A stretch of DNA of 11,120 bases from contig CAJMBB010000061.1 in the NCBI GenBank assembly GCA_905211615.1, positions 1 through 11,120 of the forward strand, in the 5' to 3' direction. Below the pieces are notes generated by a model. That model had not been told where the DNA came from, searched no databases, and was given only the letters and a program-made list of their open reading frames with translations. Shown here in pieces: positions 1-6,638 of the stretch. The position numbers were made by a program, and so were the translations under genes. Every line of letters begins with the position of its first letter. Within the stretch, counting starts at the first letter, position 1. This DNA is from an uncultured Collinsella sp. Its GTDB lineage: Bacteria > Actinomycetota > Coriobacteriia > Coriobacteriales > Coriobacteriaceae.

Positions 1-58
1 GGAACGGCTGCTCGGCATAGGCACCCAGCAGCCGCTTGCTGTGTTCAGAAAGCGCCAT
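1..58 (-). CDS. Partial CDS, probable HemW-like radical SAM protein (N-terminus only)
   Basis: An ATG at 56-58 opens a minus-strand frame that runs off the window edge. Only 19 residues are visible, beginning MALSEHSKRL. The start lies 4 nt past the lepA stop, so the two genes are almost certainly cotranscribed. No diagnostic motif is present: the CxxxCxxC radical SAM motif would lie just outside the window. The hemW call rests only on the common bacterial order lepA-hemW, where HemW is the heme chaperone formerly annotated as an oxygen-independent coproporphyrinogen oxidase. An alternative is any other gene downstream of lepA, such as hrcA. That something coding starts here is fairly likely; its identity is a guess from context. 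Confidence 0.45.
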   Translation of the reverse strand, partial: MALSEHSKRLLGAYAEQPF

Positions 59-62
59 GGAC

Positions 63-1874
63 CTACTCGTCCACCTTGAGGATCGCCATAAAGGCCTCCT
101 GCGGGACCTCGACCGAGCCGATGGCCTTCATGCGCTTCTTGCCCTCTTTCTGCTTCTCGAGCAGCTTGCGCTTACGCGAAATATCGCCGCCGTAGCACTT
201 GGCAAGCACGTCCTTGCGACGCGCCTTGACGGTGGAACGGGCGATGATCTTGTTGCCGATAGCGCCCTGGATAGGCACCTCGAACAGCTGACGCGGGATG
301 ATCTCCTTGAGCTTGTCGCACAGGCCACGGGCCAGGCCATATGCCTTGTCCTTATGGACGATAAACGACAACGCGTCCACTTCGTCGCCCGAAAGCAGGA
401 TGTCGAGCTTGACGAGCTCGGAGGGGCGATATTCGTTGAACTCGTAGTCGAGCGAGGCGTAACCCTTGGTGCGGCTCTTAAGCTGATCGAAGAAGTCCAA
501 GATGAGCTCGGCGAGCGGCATATCAAAGCGCATCTCGACCGATTTGCTCGTCAGGTGGATCATATCGGTCGTGACGCCACGGTGCTCGATAGCGAGCTGC
601 ATTACGGCACCCGTATACTCGGGCGGGCAGATGATCTTTGCCTTGAGGTAGGGCTCTTCGATACGCTCGATGCGCGTGGCCTCGGGAAGGTCCTGCGGGC
701 TGCGGACATCGATCATTTCGCCGTCGGTCTTGTAGACGTGATAGTCGACCGAGGGACTCGTGGCAATGAGGTCCAGGTTGAACTCGCGCTCCAGGCGTTC
801 CTTGACGACTTCCATGTGCAGCAGGCCCAGGAAGCCCACGCGGAAGCCAAAGCCAAGCGCCACCGAGGTCTCGGGCTCCCACACCAACGACGGGTCGTTG
901 ACGTGCAGTTTATCGAGGGCGTCGCGCAGATTCTCGTAGTCCTTGTTGTCGATCGGGAACAGGCCCGTGTAGACCATGGGCTTGGCCTCGCGGTAGCCCG
1001 GAAGCGGCTCGGGGCAGGGGTTCGACGCCCACGTAAGGGTATCGCCCACGCGAACGGCCTCGGGGTCCTTCAAGCCCGTAACCACATATCCGACCTCGCC
1101 GACCGTCAGCGCGTCGACCGGGGTCTCGGCGGGACGCTTGACGCCCACGCCATCGACCAAAAAGTCGCCCTTTGCCTGCATCATGCGCAGGGTATCGCCC
1201 TTTTTGATGGAGCCGTCAAAGATGCGCACCGTGGCGACAACACCACGATACTCGTCGAAGTACGAATCCAGGATGAGTGCCTTGAGCGGCGCGTTCGCAT
1301 CGCCCTTGGGCGGAGAGATCAAAAAGACAATGGACTCCAGCAGATCGTGGATGCCCTCGCCGGTCTTGCCCGAGACGCACACGGCATCATCGGCGGGAAT
1401 CGCCAGGTCGTCCTCAATCTCGGTCTTAACCTCATCGGGATGGGCCGAGGGCAGGTCGATCTTGTTGATGGCGGGCACAATGTCCAGATTGGCGTTCATG
1501 GCGAGCGTCGCGTTGGAGACGGTCTGTGCCTCGACACCCTGAGTGGCGTCGACGACGAGCACCGCGCCCTCACAAGCGGCCAGCGAACGCGAGACCTCGT
1601 AGGTAAAGTCTACATGGCCCGGCGTATCGATGAGGTTGAACTGGTACGTCTCGCCGTCGTCGGCGTCATAGGACACGCGGACGGCATTGGACTTGATCGT
1701 GATGCCGCGCTCGCGCTCGATATCCATGGTGTCGAGCAGCTGCGACTCCATGTCGCGTTCGTCGACGGTATGGGTGAGCTCGAGGATGCGGTCGCTGATC
1801 GTGGACTTGCCATGGTCGATGTGCGCAACGATTGAGAAGTTGCGGATGTGGGAAATGTCAATTGAAGTATTCAT
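63..1874 (-). CDS. lepA: Elongation factor 4 (LepA), ribosomal back-translocase GTPase
   Basis: LepA is a ribosome-associated translational GTPase related to EF-G, proposed to act on stalled or mistranslocated ribosomes and in 30S biogenesis. The 603-residue product matches the usual family length of about 600. The G motifs are clear: G1 AHIDHGKS at 17-24, G2 ERERGITI at 53-60, G3 DTPGH at 83-87, G4 NKID at 137-140 and an SGKTG G5 near 168-172. The LepA-specific C-terminal domain is present, with AKCYGGDISRKRKLLEKQ and a VPQEAF stretch near the end. I chose the ATG at 1872-1874 (MNTSIDISHI) over an in-frame ATG at 1934, because that one lies inside the rpsT terminator hairpin and adds 20 residues foreign to the family. 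There is no good ribosome binding site before the chosen start. A hemW-like gene follows after 4 nt. Confidence 0.97.
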   Translation of the reverse strand: MNTSIDISHIRNFSIVAHIDHGKSTISDRILELTHTVDERDMESQLLDTMDIERERGITIKSNAVRVSYDADDGETYQFNLIDTPGHVDFTYEVSRSLAACEGAVLVVDATQGVEAQTVSNATLAMNANLDIVPAINKIDLPSAHPDEVKTEIEDDLAIPADDAVCVSGKTGEGIHDLLESIVFLISPPKGDANAPLKALILDSYFDEYRGVVATVRIFDGSIKKGDTLRMMQAKGDFLVDGVGVKRPAETPVDALTVGEVGYVVTGLKDPEAVRVGDTLTWASNPCPEPLPGYREAKPMVYTGLFPIDNKDYENLRDALDKLHVNDPSLVWEPETSVALGFGFRVGFLGLLHMEVVKERLEREFNLDLIATSPSVDYHVYKTDGEMIDVRSPQDLPEATRIERIEEPYLKAKIICPPEYTGAVMQLAIEHRGVTTDMIHLTSKSVEMRFDMPLAELILDFFDQLKSRTKGYASLDYEFNEYRPSELVKLDILLSGDEVDALSFIVHKDKAYGLARGLCDKLKEIIPRQLFEVPIQGAIGNKIIARSTVKARRKDVLAKCYGGDISRKRKLLEKQKEGKKRMKAIGSVEVPQEAFMAILKVDE

Positions 1875-1881
1875 GCGGACT

Positions 1882-1887
1882 ATCTTA
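1882..1887 (-). promoter_or_regulatory. Candidate lepA -10 box (TAAGAT), possibly leaderless
   Basis: On the minus strand TAAGAT matches the actinobacterial TANNNT -10 pattern and ends 7 nt before the lepA ATG. Transcription starting at normal distance would begin at or next to the start codon. No Shine-Dalgarno sequence lies between. No convincing -35 hexamer is visible at 16-18 bp. The preceding terminator at 1898-1938 implies that lepA needs its own promoter. A leaderless mRNA is an inference. Confidence 0.4.
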
Positions 1888-1897
1888 CCCGAGCGGT

Positions 1898-1938
1898 ACA
1901 AAAAATGGAGCCTGTTCCATAAAACAGGCTCCATTTAT
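1898..1938 (-). terminator. Rho-independent terminator of rpsT
   Basis: There is a perfect 14-bp inverted repeat, AAATGGAGCCTGTT at 1903-1916 and its complement at 1923-1936, with a 6-nt loop. On the minus strand the stem ends in a run of six T (1905-1900). It lies 34 nt beyond the rpsT stop and separates rpsT from lepA. The A/T symmetry of the stem base means it could also work weakly on the plus strand. Confidence 0.88.
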
Positions 1939-1970
1939 GCGCGTAATCTGTGTGGTGTGAAATTTACAAC

Positions 1971-2237
1971 TTAGGCGTTGATGCTGTTCACGAGCTTGGC
2001 AAGACCGGACTTGCGGTTGGAAGCCTGGTTCTTGTGGATAACATGCTTGGCGGCAGCCATGTCGAGACGCTTGGTGACGGTCTTGAGGGCAGCCTGGGCC
2101 TTCTCGGCGTCGCCCTCGGCAACGGCGGACTGGACGTGCTTGGTCAGCGTCTTGAGCTCGGACTTGACAGCCTTGTTACGCATGCGAGCTGCCTCATTGG
2201 TGCGGATACGCTTCTTCTGAGACTTGATGTTTGCCAC
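1971..2237 (-). CDS. rpsT: 30S ribosomal protein S20
   Basis: S20 is a primary 16S rRNA-binding protein of the small subunit that stabilises the 5' domain and helix 44. The product is 88 residues, very basic and almost all alpha-helical, starting (M)ANIKSQKKRIRTNEAARMRN, the hallmark S20 N-terminus. A C-terminal HKNQASNRKSGLAKLVN segment also fits the family. The start is a GTG at 2235-2237, giving the usual family length; an in-frame start further upstream would add 23 unrelated residues. AGGA lies 9 nt before the GTG, inside a duplicated AAGGAACTC. The gene has its own promoter (near 2313) and terminator (1898-1938), so it can be expressed as a single gene. The order comEC-holA-rpsT-lepA is widely conserved in Gram-positive genomes. 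Confidence 0.97.
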   Translation of the reverse strand: MANIKSQKKRIRTNEAARMRNKAVKSELKTLTKHVQSAVAEGDAEKAQAALKTVTKRLDMAAAKHVIHKNQASNRKSGLAKLVNSINA

Positions 2238-2242
2238 TTCTG

Positions 2243-2262
2243 GAGTTCCTTTCGAGTTCCTT
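2243..2262 (-). repeat. Duplicated Shine-Dalgarno-like repeat AAGGAACTC before rpsT
   Basis: The 9-mer AAGGAACTC (minus strand) occurs at 2254-2262 and again at 2243-2251, an 11-nt period. The proximal copy places AGGA 9 nt before the GTG start and is the probable ribosome binding site. The distal copy is too far away to initiate at that codon and could be a standby or regulatory site. The repeat is seen directly; its function is inferred. Confidence 0.6.
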
Positions 2263-2264
2263 GC

Positions 2265-2302
2265 AAAAAATGTATGACACCTCTGAGACACGGTGAGGTC
2301 AT
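2265..2302 (-). promoter_or_regulatory. Hairpin plus U-tract in the rpsT leader (possible attenuator)
   Basis: On the minus strand ATGACCTC (2302-2295) can pair with GAGGTGTCAT (2283-2274) through a 2-nt bulge and an 11-nt loop. A run of six T follows at 2270-2265. It lies between the predicted rpsT transcription start and the ribosome binding site. It resembles an intrinsic terminator but is less stable than the 14-bp one after rpsT. It could attenuate rpsT, or stop read-through from holA. The base pairing is visible; the function is not established. Confidence 0.4.
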
Positions 2303-2312
2303 GCAAGCGCCT

Positions 2313-2321
2313 ACTATAGCA
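2313..2321 (-). promoter_or_regulatory. Probable rpsT promoter, extended -10 (TGCTATAGT)
   Basis: TGC followed by TATAGT on the minus strand is an extended -10 element with one mismatch to TATAAT. No good -35 hexamer is found at 16-18 bp; a CCCT/AGGG mini-dyad (2328-2338) occupies that region. A perfect TTGACA at 2351-2356 is 32 bp away, too far to pair with this box. The predicted start near 2306 gives a leader of about 70 nt. Confidence 0.65.
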
Positions 2322-2370
2322 CGCTCCCCCTCAAAGGGATAGAACGAATTTGTCAAATAGGCAGGTATCA

Positions 2371-3333
2371 TCACGATTTTCTCAAGATGTTCGTAATCCA
2401 GAGCAAAAGCGCGGTCTGAGAATCGGCCGAACCCTTCAGCGCGAGCTCCACATCGACCGCGCCCTCGAGCGCGGCAACGAGCTCTGCCATCGAAAAGCGA
2501 CGTGCCCAGGTCAGGTGATTCTTGACCTGCCAGGACTGGAGCTTAAGTGTTGCGGCCAGCTCACGACCCTGTCCGCGCGCATCGAGCGCCTTGGCAACGA
2601 TAAGCTCGCGGATGCGGCCGCACAGCAACGTGTAAGTCCACACGTAGCTCTTGGCGGGCAGCAGATTGAAGAGCTCGAGCGAGCGTCGCATGTCACGGGC
2701 CGAGACCGCATTGAGAAAGTCCCAGGGTTGAACCTCGGCCGTACGTACAATCCAGCGCTCAACGTCGGCAAGCTCAATCTGGGGAGCCTCGACCATCTGG
2801 GCAAGCTTAGCCAAGTCGTTATCGAGCATGCGAGTGTTTTCACCCGAACGCGAGACGAGTTCCTCGGCGGCCGCCGTCGAGATCGACTTGCCGTGCTGCG
2901 TCGCCATCTGCTGCACGCGGCGCGGTAGCTCCCAGCGCTTGGTGCCGGAGCAATCGATCACAGCCTTCTTGTCGATCTTGGCGATCGCCTTATACAGGCG
3001 CGTGTTCTTGGCAAGCGAGTCGGCGATGATGAGGCAGACCGTTGTGGGGCTGGGACTCGCCAGATACTCGACGAGCGGCTCCGAGACCGCCTTGGCGAGC
3101 TTTGAGCAGCCGTCAAGGATTACCAGGCGAAACTCGCTGCCCATCGGAAAGGTGTTAAGCGATCCGATAATGGACTCGATATCGGGGTCCTTGGTCATGT
3201 CGCGCTCGTCGAGGTTGAACTCAACCATACCCGACTTTTCCAGACGCGCTTTCATACGCGAGACGGCGTGATCGCGCTTGACTCCGTCGGTACCGACAAT
3301 CAGATATGCCGGCAGCAGACCGGTTTCGGACAT
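2371..3333 (-). CDS. holA: DNA polymerase III delta subunit (clamp loader)
   Basis: The delta subunit is the clamp-loader component that opens the beta sliding clamp and assembles with DnaX and delta-prime in replication. The 320-residue product fits the family (about 320-345). It opens with LLPAYLIVGTDGVKRDHAV, equivalent to the family's N-terminal LYLLYGEE-type strand, then a central segment with SEFRLVILDGCSKL and ALA-rich helices, and the family's late motifs (NDLAKL and QPWDFLNAV). The fold is AAA+-like but without a Walker A motif, as expected for delta. The ATG at 3331-3333 was chosen because GGAGGGGAG lies 6 nt upstream; longer in-frame starts, including a GTG at 3396, overlap the promoter. 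It sits after comEC and before rpsT, the usual position of holA. The stop is TGA at 2371-2373. Confidence 0.93.
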   Translation of the reverse strand: MSETGLLPAYLIVGTDGVKRDHAVSRMKARLEKSGMVEFNLDERDMTKDPDIESIIGSLNTFPMGSEFRLVILDGCSKLAKAVSEPLVEYLASPSPTTVCLIIADSLAKNTRLYKAIAKIDKKAVIDCSGTKRWELPRRVQQMATQHGKSISTAAAEELVSRSGENTRMLDNDLAKLAQMVEAPQIELADVERWIVRTAEVQPWDFLNAVSARDMRRSLELFNLLPAKSYVWTYTLLCGRIRELIVAKALDARGQGRELAATLKLQSWQVKNHLTWARRFSMAELVAALEGAVDVELALKGSADSQTALLLWITNILRKS

Positions 3334-3373
3334 TGCGCTCCCCTCCCGCAGGCCTTCGTATTCGCTCCGTGCC

Positions 3374-3403
3374 ATTCTAGCCCAGGGGCCCACCACACGC
3401 CAA
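3374..3403 (-). promoter_or_regulatory. Probable holA promoter (TTGGCG-N18-TAGAAT)
   Basis: On the minus strand TTGGCG (3403-3398) and TAGAAT (3379-3374) are separated by 18 bp. This gives a start near 3367 and a leader of about 34 nt before the holA ATG. It lies in the 78-bp gap after comEC, so holA need not depend on competence transcription. A 10-bp palindrome ACGACGTCGT (3403-3412) abuts the -35 and the comEC stop. Confidence 0.6.
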
Positions 3404-3411
3404 CGACGTCG

Positions 3412-5715
3412 TCACGGTCGCTGGCATCGCATCGCAAAGCCATTCGCAGTCGGCGTGACGGTAATGTCGCCGTGTTCGATAGTGCACGCGAACACGCCGC
3501 CCGCTTCCTTAACGGCATCGATGCAGGCGTCGGACGGATGGCCGTATCGATTCCCCTCGCCCGCGCTCGCGAGGGAAAGCTCGGGCTTCAGGACGTCCAG
3601 CAACTCACCATCGACTGAAACCTTAGAGCCGTGATACCCAAGTTTAAGGACATCGATATCCCCCACCTCCTGCACGAATTCCCGTTCTTGGTCGAGCTCG
3701 GCATCGCCGGTGAGGAGCATACGCAGGCCCTTGCCTTCCTGATTATAAGAGAGCAGCAGGACAAGCGAGTCCTCATTTCCCTCGCCATCCACGGACTCGA
3801 ATGGCCACATCACGCGGGCGCAAAATGAGCCGATGTCGACTGTATCCCCACGGCGCACCTGCCGATACTCCACGCCAGGTCGGTTCAATACCTCGGCAGG
3901 AGCATCCTCCAGCGCATCAGCCGCCACGGCAATCGTTCCGACCGAAAACTGTTCGAGCACGGCAGGCAGACCACCCCAGTGGTCCTCATCCCAATGCGTC
4001 ACAAAGACGGCATCGATATGGTGCACGTTATTGCGGACCAACGCCGCCACCACGCGCTCGTCGAGCCCGCAGTCGACGAGCGCTACTGCGCCGCCCTGGC
4101 GGATAAGAATCGCATCGGCCTGGCCCACATCGAGCACCGTCACCGAAGGCGGAGCGAATCGATCCCAGTAGACGTACGGAATCGCAGCCAAGAGCACCAG
4201 GCATGCAAGCCCCACCGCCATAGGACGTGCACGGGGACGCGGCCACCGGACAAGCAGAACCGCCAGCAAACACGGCACTAGGTAAATCCACATGCTATCG
4301 GGCGGCACGCTCACGGATGCACCCGGCACGGCGGCAAACAGCTGCTCGAAAAACAGCGCGCAACGGGCGGCAATCATGGGCACAACGAGCGCCCAAGTCC
4401 GCAACGGTCCCACGAGCGAAAAGGGAACCAGCACGATGGACAAAGCAAGCAGTACGCTCACCACCGGACCGATGACCGCATTTGCCAACGGAGCAATGAG
4501 CGAGAACGTACCGAATGCAGGAATGGTAATGGGAAGTGTCGCCAGTTGCGAGCACAGCGTGACGGAAAGCATGCTGGCAACGCCCGATGGCACACCCAGC
4601 TCACCCAAAGCGTAGGTCGCATAGGGGCAAAAGCACAGAATGGCTAAGACGCTGGCACATGAAAGCTGAAAGCCCATCTCGAACAGCACCGTCGGCCGCA
4701 GTAGCACAAAGATGGACATGGTTACGAAGAGTGCCGATGCGCCGTGCCGGCGACGCCCCGCGCCGTTTACGACAAGCGTCGCGAACACCATGCAGCACGC
4801 GCGCACGGCCGAGGGAGACGCGCCCGTAAAGGCAGCGTAGCCAACAAGCGTTATCGCCAATATCGCCCGCTGAAGACCACGTGAGCACCGAGTCTTTTGC
4901 AATACACCCTCGATTACAAACCCCACGATAGCCAAATGGCTGCCCGAGACGGCAATAAGATGCGCCGTTCCCGTCACCGAAAACCAGTCGCCCGCCGGCT
5001 GGGCGCGCAGCTCGGCCGAACGACCGCAGACGACACCAGCTATGAGCGCACGCGCCGGGTCGGTCGCAGGCGCGATGGACGTTAGCAGCCCATTTCGCAG
5101 CCGAAGCAGCGGGCCCGGAGAGCCCTCATCGACCGGCACAATCCGAACGGCTTGAACCTTGCGCACCTCGCCTCGGAGTATGCGCGATCGTCCATATGCA
5201 TCGTTCTCAAAACGTGAAACACGACCGATAACACGCACGTGCGCCCCGACCTTGAGCTCGCGGTCACACGATAGGCGAACCGTTGCCAAGTTCTTACCGT
5301 CCGCGCGTGCCTCGCAGGTATAGGAATACACGTCGTCGTTTATGGATGGATCACCCTGCACGACAAACTCGAGGCTGCTTGCCGCTCGACCGTCGAGCGC
5401 CTTCGAGGCGCCTAGCGTGCCCACAGCCCACCACGCCGAGACGACCGCTCCCGCCACGAGACCGACGGACGCGGCATACAGCCACCGCTTCCAAGGGGCA
5501 AGCCGCGCACAAGATTGAGCCAGCACAACGAATACCGCTGCCACAAAGGGAATGGCCCATAGCGGCCTGACCGCCGGCGCCCGCTCCCTCAGCAGCGCAT
5601 CAGCGGCCCTGTTGAGCACCAAGACGCAGCTCATGCACATGCCGGCACAAAGGGCCATCGTCCACGGCATCAGGGGTCGCGGAGGCATCACATGTTCGCG
5701 CTCGGTCGCACTCAT
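3412..5715 (-). CDS. comEC: ComEC/Rec2-family DNA uptake channel protein
   Basis: ComEC is the polytopic membrane protein thought to carry single-stranded DNA across the cytoplasmic membrane during natural transformation. The 767-residue product has three parts. The first is N-terminal hydrophobic segments followed by a soluble OB-like region (about 115-195). The second is a multi-pass competence domain containing HLIAVSGSHLAIV (252-264), GYAAFTGASPSAVRA and many hydrophobic helices up to about 515. The third is a C-terminal metallo-beta-lactamase-like domain with VLDVGQADAILI, THWDEDHWGG (573-582), LTGD (668-671), LGYHGS (692-697) and NRYGHPS. The metal-ligand residues expected for a nuclease-like domain are present, so nothing suggests decay. 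The start is the ATG at 5713-5715, overlapping the comEA stop as ATGA, which indicates translational coupling; a TTG 12 nt upstream was set aside. Whether the cell is actually competent cannot be seen here. Confidence 0.94.
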   Translation of the reverse strand: MSATEREHVMPPRPLMPWTMALCAGMCMSCVLVLNRAADALLRERAPAVRPLWAIPFVAAVFVVLAQSCARLAPWKRWLYAASVGLVAGAVVSAWWAVGTLGASKALDGRAASSLEFVVQGDPSINDDVYSYTCEARADGKNLATVRLSCDRELKVGAHVRVIGRVSRFENDAYGRSRILRGEVRKVQAVRIVPVDEGSPGPLLRLRNGLLTSIAPATDPARALIAGVVCGRSAELRAQPAGDWFSVTGTAHLIAVSGSHLAIVGFVIEGVLQKTRCSRGLQRAILAITLVGYAAFTGASPSAVRACCMVFATLVVNGAGRRRHGASALFVTMSIFVLLRPTVLFEMGFQLSCASVLAILCFCPYATYALGELGVPSGVASMLSVTLCSQLATLPITIPAFGTFSLIAPLANAVIGPVVSVLLALSIVLVPFSLVGPLRTWALVVPMIAARCALFFEQLFAAVPGASVSVPPDSMWIYLVPCLLAVLLVRWPRPRARPMAVGLACLVLLAAIPYVYWDRFAPPSVTVLDVGQADAILIRQGGAVALVDCGLDERVVAALVRNNVHHIDAVFVTHWDEDHWGGLPAVLEQFSVGTIAVAADALEDAPAEVLNRPGVEYRQVRRGDTVDIGSFCARVMWPFESVDGEGNEDSLVLLLSYNQEGKGLRMLLTGDAELDQEREFVQEVGDIDVLKLGYHGSKVSVDGELLDVLKPELSLASAGEGNRYGHPSDACIDAVKEAGGVFACTIEHGDITVTPTANGFAMRCQRP

Positions 5716-6425
5716 AAGCAGATACAATCTTTGATTTTGGCGAGCTTCTTCTCACCGATCCCCGACACACGCATCAGATCGTCAACCGAGGCAAAAGCAC
5801 CGTTCTTTGTCCGCTCATCGATAATCGACTGGGCCATGGAGGGACCGATGCCGGAGAGCGTCTGCAGCTCTGCCGCGCTTGCCGTATTGATGTTTACTAG
5901 GCCTATTGCGCGACTCACGCCCGATGATGCGGAAGTCCCACCATCAACACCGACTTCCGCAATGGACGTCTGCTGCTCCCCTACCGTTGGAACGTGAATC
6001 TTCTGTCCATCGACGACCTTAGATGCCCGATTGAGCCCCGTAACGTCTGCCTCGGGCGCCAGCCCGCCGGCGGCATCAATCGCCTGAGCCACCCGAGCGC
6101 CGTCCTTGAGGCGGTATACACCGGGCGACACAACGGCGCCATCAACATCGACATAAACCTCTGCCGCGGCAGACGCCTTAGGCGAAGAGCCTTCGGATGT
6201 CTTTCCGCTCGAGGCATCGCCGGATCCCGGCTCCACCAACGAGCCCGAACCGTCAGTGCGCTCAAACGACACGCCGCCGGCACCGCCACCAAGGTTCGCC
6301 ATCGCCAAGCCGCTCGCCATCGCAATGACGACCAGTATAGCCATCACCACTGCCTTATGACCGAGCAGTTTGCCCGCCCAGCGGTCCATCTTTTTGACTC
6401 GTTCGTGTTGTTCGCGCTGCGCCAT
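5712..6425 (-). CDS. comEA: ComEA-type competence DNA receptor (SLBB + helix-hairpin-helix)
   Basis: ComEA is a membrane-anchored protein that binds incoming double-stranded DNA outside the membrane and hands it to ComEC. The 237-residue product has a charged N-terminus, one membrane segment at about 24-44 (VVMAILVVIAMASGLAMA), then a Gly/Ser-rich linker (about 46-86). An SLBB domain follows at about 88-146 (EVYVDVDGAVVSPGVYRL), then a second linker. A C-terminal pair of helix-hairpin-helix motifs at 176-233 is marked by LVNINTASAAELQTLSGIG and VSGIGEKKLAKIK. The ATG at 6423-6425 was chosen because GGGAGG lies 7 nt upstream; a TTG at 6503 in the same frame adds 26 residues without family support. 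The product ends in an unusual CICL tail. It overlaps comEC by 4 nt. Confidence 0.94.
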   Translation of the reverse strand: MAQREQHERVKKMDRWAGKLLGHKAVVMAILVVIAMASGLAMANLGGGAGGVSFERTDGSGSLVEPGSGDASSGKTSEGSSPKASAAAEVYVDVDGAVVSPGVYRLKDGARVAQAIDAAGGLAPEADVTGLNRASKVVDGQKIHVPTVGEQQTSIAEVGVDGGTSASSGVSRAIGLVNINTASAAELQTLSGIGPSMAQSIIDERTKNGAFASVDDLMRVSGIGEKKLAKIKDCICL

Positions 6426-6593
6426 AGCAAAACCTCCCAACACCATCGTGTCAGGAAAGGAGCTCAGCAACAGCCACGCCCCAAAACCGGTTTTCGCGGT
6501 CAAACCAAAAGCCGACCAAAACCTTGCGCAATAATGTCCATTTATTCAGGCAAACGTCGACAAATGAACCGTATATCGCCTAATGCCCAGATA
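6426..6593 (-). promoter_or_regulatory. Upstream region of comEA with palindrome and CCAAAA repeats
   Basis: This non-coding stretch lies between the thiI terminator and comEA. It holds a perfect 12-bp palindrome AAAACCGGTTTT at 6483-6494 and an 8-bp palindrome TTGCGCAA at 6524-6531. Three same-direction plus-strand copies of CCAAAA(C/G)C lie at 6481-6488, 6505-6512 and 6516-6523. I see no promoter with both boxes near consensus; the best is a weak TTCATT-N17-ATAAAT on the minus strand upstream of the repeats. Operator function is inference. Confidence 0.35.
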
Positions 6594-6595
6594 GC

Positions 6596-6628
6596 AAAAG
6601 ACCGACGATGCAGGCGCATCGTCGGTCT
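6596..6628 (-). terminator. Strong intrinsic terminator after thiI
   Basis: A perfect 13-bp stem (AGACCGACGATGC at 6599-6611 with its complement at 6616-6628) has a 4-nt loop. On the minus strand it leads into TTTT at 6599-6596. It starts 11 nt beyond the thiI stop and closes the mihF-gmk-rpoZ-thiI unit, separating it from the competence genes. Confidence 0.88.
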
Positions 6629-6638
6629 ATGCACAAAT

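Noticed and set aside
36..1835. 599-codon open frame on the plus strand opposite lepA
   Set aside because: LepA on the minus strand has all family motifs over the same span. The antisense frame is a by-product of GC-rich codon usage and its translation resembles nothing recognisable.
2351..2356. Perfect TTGACA on the minus strand upstream of rpsT
   Set aside because: The nearest good -10 (TATAGT) is 32 bp downstream, and at 16-18 bp there is only TGAGGG-like sequence, so it cannot form a standard promoter.
3403..3412. 10-bp palindrome ACGACGTCGT at the end of comEC
   Set aside because: It is short, GC-rich and partly within coding sequence; it does not match a known actinobacterial operator I recognise, such as the LexA box.
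6426..6503. 26-residue N-terminal extension of ComEA from a TTG at 6503
   Set aside because: The internal ATG at 6425 has an excellent ribosome binding site (GGGAGG), and the extension would cover the candidate regulatory palindrome.
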